Of a stretch of 37,807 nt of DNA, positions 32,911 through 37,807 are shown piece by piece; within the stretch, counting starts at the first letter, position 1; every line of letters begins with the position of its first letter. The DNA comes from DAOSWM01 sp035380045. Its GTDB lineage: Bacteria; Bacteroidota; Bacteroidia; Bacteroidales; Tenuifilaceae. The notes beneath the pieces were generated by a model, which made no database searches, had not been told where the DNA came from, and saw only the letters and a list, made by a program, of their open reading frames with translations. A program made the position numbers and the translations under genes. Where the stretch lies: positions 1 through 37,807 of the forward strand of contig DAOSWM010000026.1 in NCBI GenBank assembly GCA_035380045.1, given 5' to 3'.

Positions 32911-34113
32911 ATGAAAAATGCTCTTCTACTAATCCTTGCCACAATTTTTGTACCGGTAGCAATATCTCAAACTCCAAATCAGAAAATTTCAATTGACGTT
33001 TCGGGAGCCGAAGCATTAATAAATGTTTTTGATGCAATGCAGCACGGCGAATCATCCCAGCAGATTGATGTTTTGCTTGATAAGGCACTTGCTCTGAATC
33101 CATATTTAGTTAGCGCGGAACGATTTACTGCAAAAGATCAAAATTCGCCGGTTACTCTTGAAGAGTACAGGAATTATATCAAAAGTTTAAGCACCGATTC
33201 GGTTGACGATCGGGGAAATCGTCGGCTAGCATTTCTGAAACCACGTTACATCGATGCGTATCAAAATTTATCGGTTTATAAAAACCTTATCGAACAGGTA
33301 AAATCTTTGTCGAAAGAGGATATAGATAACATGCTAAAGCAAGCAACCGATTGGTTGCCAAACGATGTAAAAGTTAATGCCGAACTTCTAGTAATGTTTG
33401 ATATTGGTGGAGCCGCATGGGCATACCGCGCTTCCGATGCGAAAGATTACATAATGTTCAGCGTACTTTTCCTGCTCGATGAGGATGGAACTTTCAGCAA
33501 GGAAATGTTTCTGAAAACAGTTTCGCACGAAATACATCATGTTGGAATTCCGCTAAACGATTTCATCACGAAAGTTGATTACGAAAATCTTCCAGATACA
33601 AGCAGGTTAAAATTGTACGTCGATTTTATTGCCGGAATAATTAAGGAAGGAATGGCTCAAAAGTTTTGCAGCAATGCTCCCTGTAAGTTTACCGAAAAAC
33701 CTTACCCCGATGAGATTTATGCAGCAATTCCCAAAGCCGTTGAAAATTGGGATTACTTTATTTCAGATTTTGGTGCGATTAACGATTCGGCAAAAACAAT
33801 GATAAGCGAAATTGCGCTAAACAAAATAGTAAATATTGAAAACTTTTACGAGCGTTATGCCAATTATTGGACTTGGAAAGCAGGAGCTGTAGAGAATAAA
33901 GAAATTGTTCTTGGACGAAGATACTACTACGGTTCCGAGGTGCTCGGTTTAATTAACAGTGCACTCGGGAAGGAACCTTTGTTTGAAATTATGTACGATT
34001 TCCGAAAATTTCCATACTACTTCAATGTTGCCCTTAAAAAGGCAAAACCCGAAAACTTCGAGAATTATCTTTTTGATGAGGTTGTAGTTGATGAAATCCT
34101 AAATCTTAAGTAG
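32911..34113 (+). CDS. Putative secreted zinc-dependent protease (DUF5700-like)
   Basis: A 400-aa protein with a clear signal peptide (1-20, KNALLLILATIFVPVAIS then Q). A zinc-metalloprotease motif HEIHH lies at 206-210 in KTVSHEIHHVG, and E246 in IIKEGMAQKF is a plausible third ligand 36 residues on, a gluzincin-like pattern. The N-terminal half (ISIDVSGAEALINVFDAM, AERFTAKD) resembles proteins I remember as DUF5700, putative Zn-dependent peptidases. No T9SS tail or lipobox, so it is probably periplasmic or released after the periplasm. Start ATG 32911 is chosen because it gives the signal peptide directly. A Crp/Fnr regulator gene follows 27 bp later. Confidence 0.8.
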   Translation: MKNALLLILATIFVPVAISQTPNQKISIDVSGAEALINVFDAMQHGESSQQIDVLLDKALALNPYLVSAERFTAKDQNSPVTLEEYRNYIKSLSTDSVDDRGNRRLAFLKPRYIDAYQNLSVYKNLIEQVKSLSKEDIDNMLKQATDWLPNDVKVNAELLVMFDIGGAAWAYRASDAKDYIMFSVLFLLDEDGTFSKEMFLKTVSHEIHHVGIPLNDFITKVDYENLPDTSRLKLYVDFIAGIIKEGMAQKFCSNAPCKFTEKPYPDEIYAAIPKAVENWDYFISDFGAINDSAKTMISEIALNKIVNIENFYERYANYWTWKAGAVENKEIVLGRRYYYGSEVLGLINSALGKEPLFEIMYDFRKFPYYFNVALKKAKPENFENYLFDEVVVDEILNLK

Positions 34114-34140
34114 CAGAAAATCTTATCGTTTTCAAAAGCC

Positions 34141-34704
34141 ATGAATGCATTTCTGAAGTTTCTTGGGAATTATGTGTCAGTTAGCGAGGCTGAATGGAAT
34201 GTAATTCAAAATGCATTCGCAATAAAAGAGTTTTCACGCAACGAAATTATTTTGAATCAGGGAGATATTTGCCGCCACTTTTACTTCATTGAAAAGGGAA
34301 TGGTTCGATTTTTTGTGATGAATGATGGTAATGATGTTACCAAATTTTTCACCAAATCGCCATACTGTTTTACTTCGAAGGATAGTTTCAGGAATCGGAA
34401 AGTTTCCGTTGAGAGTATTCAGGCAATCGATGATGTTGTGGTGTGGCAAACATCACTTGAGAAGGCCAACGAGCTGCTCAAGCTAAAGTCGTGGAGCGAA
34501 TTTACCCGTAAATTTATGCACGAAGTGCAAAGCCACGTTGAAGATCTTTTAATGGAAAGTAAAACCAAAACTGCCGAGGAGAGATACCAAAAACTTTTGC
34601 AAAATTATCCCGATGAAATTCATAAAATTCCGCTAATGTACCTTGCAAGTTTTCTGGGAATTACCCCGCAATCGTTGAGCAGAATTCGAAAAAAACACAA
34701 ATAA
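34141..34704 (+). CDS. Crp/Fnr family transcriptional regulator
   Basis: A 187-aa regulator with an N-terminal cyclic-nucleotide-binding-type beta barrel (about 25-115, NEIILNQGDICRHFYFIEKG then MVRFF) and a C-terminal winged helix-turn-helix (IPLMYLASFLGITPQSLSRI, about 161-180). It lacks the Cys set of FNR and the conserved cAMP-contact residues, as do most short Bacteroidota members, so its signal is unknown. It sits 27 bp behind the protease gene and 76 bp before the alpha/beta hydrolase gene; it may control either. Confidence 0.93.
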   Translation: MNAFLKFLGNYVSVSEAEWNVIQNAFAIKEFSRNEIILNQGDICRHFYFIEKGMVRFFVMNDGNDVTKFFTKSPYCFTSKDSFRNRKVSVESIQAIDDVVVWQTSLEKANELLKLKSWSEFTRKFMHEVQSHVEDLLMESKTKTAEERYQKLLQNYPDEIHKIPLMYLASFLGITPQSLSRIRKKHK

Positions 34705-34780
34705 TTCGTTCCGCTTAACATAGGGTAAGTGAAAATTCGGCATAATTTTCAAAATTTGCATTCAAAGTAAACCGAATACA

Positions 34781-35707
34781 ATGGCTAGTTTTAAGAGCAA
34801 GGTTTTCAATTTTATGATGCGCAACAGGCATCTAATGATGGGGAAACTGCGCAAGGAGGTTTTCGACGATAACACTTCTATTGAAGCGTTTAGGGAAACC
34901 TGCGAGGCAGGAGCGAATAGGTACGCAAAAATTCCCGAGGGAATTGAAGTAAAACCACAGGTAGTTAACGGAGTAAATTCCGAATGGTTAATACCTCAAG
35001 GGTCAAATCCAGAAAAGGTAATTATGTATGTTCACGGAGGCGGATACGTGTCGGGATCGTGTAACGACCATAGGGGGTTTGTTTCAAAGTTTGCAAAGAA
35101 TACCGGAGTTAAAAATTTGGTGTACGAGTACGGGTTGGCGCCCGAGAAGCCTTTCCCTGCAGCAGTAAACGATTCGCTGTTGGTTTACAGGTGGATTCTC
35201 GAGAACGGATTTAAACCGGAAAATATTTTGTTAGCCGGCGAATCGGCTGGTGGTGGATTAGCGCTTGCAATCCTTCTTGCTCTTAAGGAGCAAAAAATTC
35301 CATTCCCATGCGGAGCGGTTGCAATTTCTCCCTGGACGGATTTAACCTGCTCCAGCGATTCGTATAAAACAAAAAACAAGTATTCGGTGGCACCGTTGAA
35401 CTCGTGGTATGTTTTCAGCAAGAATTACGTTGGGAATAGTAATCCTGAATTACCGCTAATTTCGCCGCTCTTTGGCGATTTGGCAGGATTGCCGCCAATC
35501 CTAATAAACTCTGGTGAGGATGACGAACTCTACGAGGATGGCGAAAAGTTCTACATCAAAGCAAAACAGGCCGGAGTTGACATTTCGTTCCGAAAAGGCG
35601 AGGGGATGGTGCATTGCTATCCGTTGTTGTCGCCAATGTTCCCCGAGGCCAAGGAAGCAATGGACGAGATTGTTGAATTCGCAAGAAATCGGTTGAAAGT
35701 TGATTAA
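34781..35707 (+). CDS. Alpha/beta hydrolase (HSL-type esterase/lipase family)
   Basis: A 308-aa alpha/beta hydrolase of the hormone-sensitive-lipase group, which usually cleaves small carboxylic esters. HGGGY at 85-89 forms the oxyanion hole, S155 in GESAGGG is the nucleophile, D247 or D248 in SGEDDELYED and H278 in MVHCYPLL complete the triad. No signal peptide, so cytoplasmic. The natural substrate is unknown. A terminator-like hairpin follows at 35772. Confidence 0.93.
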   Translation: MASFKSKVFNFMMRNRHLMMGKLRKEVFDDNTSIEAFRETCEAGANRYAKIPEGIEVKPQVVNGVNSEWLIPQGSNPEKVIMYVHGGGYVSGSCNDHRGFVSKFAKNTGVKNLVYEYGLAPEKPFPAAVNDSLLVYRWILENGFKPENILLAGESAGGGLALAILLALKEQKIPFPCGAVAISPWTDLTCSSDSYKTKNKYSVAPLNSWYVFSKNYVGNSNPELPLISPLFGDLAGLPPILINSGEDDELYEDGEKFYIKAKQAGVDISFRKGEGMVHCYPLLSPMFPEAKEAMDEIVEFARNRLKVD

Positions 35708-35771
35708 GGAATTGAAAAATTCAATTTCTTTCCAGCATCCATAGCCTAACAAAGAAATCGTAAAAAAACTG

Positions 35772-35795
35772 TTTGGGCTTTCTCAAAAGCCCAAA
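35772..35795. terminator. Terminator-like hairpin
   Basis: TTTGGGCTTT (35772-35781) pairs perfectly with AAAGCCCAAA (35786-35795) around CTCA. The plus-strand tail (ATTATTA) is only AT-rich, while an A tract precedes it, so terminator strength is uncertain. Confidence 0.5.
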
Positions 35796-35810
35796 ATTAT
35801 TAGGTTCATT

Positions 35811-35904
35811 ACTCTGTGAAACTCTGTGTTTCCATTGTGATACACTGTGGTATAATAGATTATAATTCTCCCAGATTCTTTTCGTGGGTCATACAGTTAA
35901 CTGT
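35811..35904. repeat. 10-base periodic repeat and 12-bp palindrome in the leader before the MCP gene
   Basis: ACTCTGTGAA and ACTCTGTGTT, then TCCATTGTGA and TACACTGTGG (35811-35850), form a degenerate 10-base period. ACAGTTAACTGT at 35893-35904 is a perfect palindrome, operator-like. The remainder of 35905-36074 is AT-rich; TAACTTAG at 36024-36031 is a near-match to a -7 box. No gene is seen in 35708-36074. Confidence 0.5.
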
Positions 35905-36074
35905 TAAGACAGCCTAATTATTTTTGTTGAAATTTTTTTGTTTAAACAGTTTCAAGGTGAAACCTTTTTTAAAAAGAATTGAACCTATCGTAAATTTTTA
36001 TTTTTAATGGAATAAAAAGTTTCTAACTTAGTGTTAGAAAACAAGATTTTTTCTTTCCAAATTAACATTGAACA

Positions 36075-37535
36075 ATGAACATAAAGTTAAAAATTCGTAC
36101 TAAGCTCATTCTGTCGTTTACATCAGTTGCCATTATCACTGCGCTAACCGGTTTTACAGGTTACTACATAATGCAGGAGGTGAAAAAGCAGATGAAAATT
36201 ACCAAGAATGCGGTTAACGTAATGCACTCAGTAACTAACGGGCAGAAACATGCGTACCAATTTAAAATTGGACAGAATCAAACCGATTTAAACAATGCTC
36301 GCATATTCATCGATTCTGCCGTTTACTTTGCCCAGGCAAACAAGGCAATGTACGATTGGGGCGAGAACATTGAACGGGCCGATAAGATTATTAATGCAGG
36401 AAAAAGTTTCAGCAAAAACATAAACGAGTTTGCGTCGCTAATAATTGCTTCTCAAAATGGCAGTATAGTTAACGACATCCAGTTATCAGAAACTTGGAGA
36501 AGAATTGAGGATGATATTAACACCATGTTGAGCTACTCCGATGGGATGTCGAATGGAGTAATTAGGGTGATTAATTATGCAGTGGGGACTGGTAATAAAA
36601 TACTGTTGTTAGGGATGATCGTTACCGTATTGTTAATTTTTACGCTCACATTCGTTCTGGCTCGAAACATCAACAAGCAGCTGGGGGGTGAGCCATCAGA
36701 GATCGCCGAGATCGCAGAAAAAATTTCCGAAGGTTACTTGAACCTAAATTTCGACTCGCAAAGAGAAATACGGGGTGTTTACGCTTCCATGTTGAAGATG
36801 CGGCAGAAGCTCAGTGAGATTGTTGATCAAATTAACTCTACAGCCATTTCGGTGCTTGAGACAAGCCAGCAAATCAGCGACAGTTCAAGTCAGGTTGCCA
36901 TTGGCGCCAACACTCAGGTATCATCAATTCAGGAGGTTTCCGATGCGCTTCAATCCATGAACAGTTCAATTGATGCTACCAGTAAAAATGCCACGAATTC
37001 CGAAAAAATCGCGTTGCAATCGGTCTCCAAGGTTCGCTTGGATTATGCCGAAGCCGAAAAAGCGTTAGCCTCGCTAACGGAGCTGGGGAGTAAACTGTCA
37101 ATTATAAACGACATTGCGCACCAAACAAACATTCTTTCCCTTAACGCAGCCATTGAGGCTGCTCGTGCTGGCGAGCATGGAAAAGGTTTTGCGGTTGTTG
37201 CGGGTGAAATAGGGAAGCTGGCAAACCAGTCGGGGACTGCTGCTGTCGATTTCTCCAAGGAGAGCGAACGTATTGCCAAAACAACTTTTATGCAGCTTTC
37301 GGAGATAGTTCCCGATATTGAAAAAATTGTGAACTACGTTAAGGAAATAACCCATTCAACATTAGCACAACAGAAAGAGGCCGACAGGGTGAATAGTTCG
37401 GTTTATGCCATGAGCAGCGTGGCTCAGCAAAATAACGAGTCGGCGAATAGTATGAATGCCAAAGCTGCTTATCTAATTGAACAGGCACAGGAGCTCGAAG
37501 CAGTAATCCAATTCTTCAAGCGGAGTGCAAACTAG
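36075..37535 (+). CDS. Methyl-accepting chemotaxis protein
   Basis: A 486-aa transmembrane chemoreceptor. Helix 1 at about 11-33, an alpha-helical periplasmic sensor domain (34-174), helix 2 at about 175-197 and a HAMP-like segment (about 198-250, LGGEPSEIAEIAEKISEGYL). A long coiled-coil signalling hairpin follows, with the kinase-contact tip near 345-380 (NDIAHQTNILSLNAAIEAAR then AGEHGKGFAVVAGEIGKLA). It lacks an obvious C-terminal pentapeptide for methyltransferase tethering. No che genes adjoin it. The protein implies a CheA/CheW array elsewhere in the genome. The ligand is unknown. Confidence 0.94.
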   Translation: MNIKLKIRTKLILSFTSVAIITALTGFTGYYIMQEVKKQMKITKNAVNVMHSVTNGQKHAYQFKIGQNQTDLNNARIFIDSAVYFAQANKAMYDWGENIERADKIINAGKSFSKNINEFASLIIASQNGSIVNDIQLSETWRRIEDDINTMLSYSDGMSNGVIRVINYAVGTGNKILLLGMIVTVLLIFTLTFVLARNINKQLGGEPSEIAEIAEKISEGYLNLNFDSQREIRGVYASMLKMRQKLSEIVDQINSTAISVLETSQQISDSSSQVAIGANTQVSSIQEVSDALQSMNSSIDATSKNATNSEKIALQSVSKVRLDYAEAEKALASLTELGSKLSIINDIAHQTNILSLNAAIEAARAGEHGKGFAVVAGEIGKLANQSGTAAVDFSKESERIAKTTFMQLSEIVPDIEKIVNYVKEITHSTLAQQKEADRVNSSVYAMSSVAQQNNESANSMNAKAAYLIEQAQELEAVIQFFKRSAN

Positions 37536-37584
37536 CACACATGTTGTAAGGTTGAGGCTGTAAAATAATTAAATAAAAAACGTT

Positions 37585-37607
37585 CGGCGGCGGTTGTACC
37601 GCCGTCG
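37585..37607. terminator. GC-rich hairpin after the MCP gene
   Basis: CGGCGGCGGT (37585-37594) pairs with ACCGCCGTCG (37598-37607) around TGT, with one G-T pair. It is followed by TTCTATT and preceded by six A. It could terminate the MCP transcript, but the T tail is poor. Confidence 0.45.
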
Positions 37608-37752
37608 TTCTATTGCCAGCAGGTTTAACCTTCGCACGTTGCTTGCTATGCTAAAAGTTACATTGGAAAAAAGCAGGCAAAGCCAACCGTTGGTTGGTAA
37701 ACCTAAAATGATAAATCGACTTAAACGCAGCCTAAGCCGAACGAAGGGTAGA

Positions 37753-37790
37753 AACAAAAAAGGCTTGCAGAAATGCAAGCCTTTTTTGTT
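37753..37790 (-). terminator. Strong terminator downstream of a minus-strand tRNA
   Basis: AACAAAAAAGGCTTGCA (37753-37769) is the exact reverse complement of TGCAAGCCTTTTTTGTT (37774-37790), with GAAA between: 17 perfect pairs ending in T tracts on either strand. The tRNA-like sequence ends only a few bases away at 37794, so it most likely terminates that transcript. Confidence 0.85.
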
Positions 37791-37793
37791 GTG

Positions 37794-37807
37794 TCGGGGT
37801 GGCAGGA
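37794..37807 (-). tRNA. Partial tRNA, 3' end (probably tRNA-Pro)
   Basis: On the minus strand the last 14 bases read CCTGC (3' side of a T stem), CACCCCG (3' side of a 7-bp acceptor stem) and A (discriminator), preceded by T at the window edge. The implied 5' acceptor strand CGGGGTG is typical of bacterial tRNA-Pro. Only the 3' end lies inside the window, so anticodon and identity are unseen. Confidence 0.55.

Noticed and set aside
37569..37778. 69-residue minus-strand frame
   Set aside because: It runs through two hairpins, is rich in Arg and Leu without a recognisable domain, and lies just downstream of a tRNA terminator.

Overview
This is draft-assembly sequence from a member of the Bacteroidota, most likely Bacteroidales/Marinilabiliales-like. 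The evidence is sprA (type IX secretion) in the conserved ruvA-sprA-gcvH order, FecR proteins with a C-terminal DUF4974-type domain, an STN-domain TonB receptor, a T9SS sorting domain on a secreted enzyme, TAnnTTTG-type -7 boxes and little Shine-Dalgarno signal. mqnC points to menaquinone made by the futalosine route. Two 100-N scaffold gaps (11822-11921 and 32034-32133) are present, and the flanking sequence suggests that both hide almost no missing DNA.

Layout. 1-318: cluster of intergenic repeats. 319-3874 (+): a secreted peptidylarginine-deiminase-like enzyme with a T9SS tail, then a FecR anti-sigma factor without a sigma gene and a lipoprotein. 3987-5463 (-): a YdeI/OmdA-type gene, a 5'-truncated DUF1801 gene, and a HepT/MntA toxin-antitoxin pair abutting the truncation. 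5734-6081 (+): a small SSB. 6122-6360: a terminator and a nested inverted-repeat element related to the repeats at 108-177. 6381-10504 (-): a complete sigma-FecR-TonB receptor signalling operon. 10620-11774 (-): mqnC.

12061-13104 (+): an unrecognised polytopic membrane protein. 13231-22303 (+): pdxA, ruvA and the very large sprA, closely spaced; then gcvH with its own terminator. 22884-28449: a surface-glycan locus with a NeuD/VioB-type acyltransferase (+) and, on the other strand, flippase, GT4 glycosyltransferase, GT56/WecF-like transferase and VioA/WecE-type aminotransferase. Together they suggest a glycan carrying a 4-acetamido-4,6-dideoxyhexose. thiL lies directly upstream of the flippase on the same strand.

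29611-37535: a DUF2185 protein, pruA (-), a CDF metal transporter crossed by the second gap, a putative secreted zinc protease (DUF5700-like), a Crp/Fnr regulator, an alpha/beta hydrolase and a methyl-accepting chemotaxis protein. The window ends in what looks like the 3' end of a minus-strand tRNA (probably tRNA-Pro) followed by its terminator.

Points of most interest: a PPAD-like citrullinating enzyme with a T9SS tail; related repeats bracketing the 6-kb accessory block at the left end; a toxin-antitoxin module abutting a decapitated gene; two paralogous FecR proteins sharing one visible sigma factor; and the dideoxyhexose glycan locus. I do not see a clear-cut undescribed defence or mobile system. 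All calls rest on reading the sequence, without database searches.
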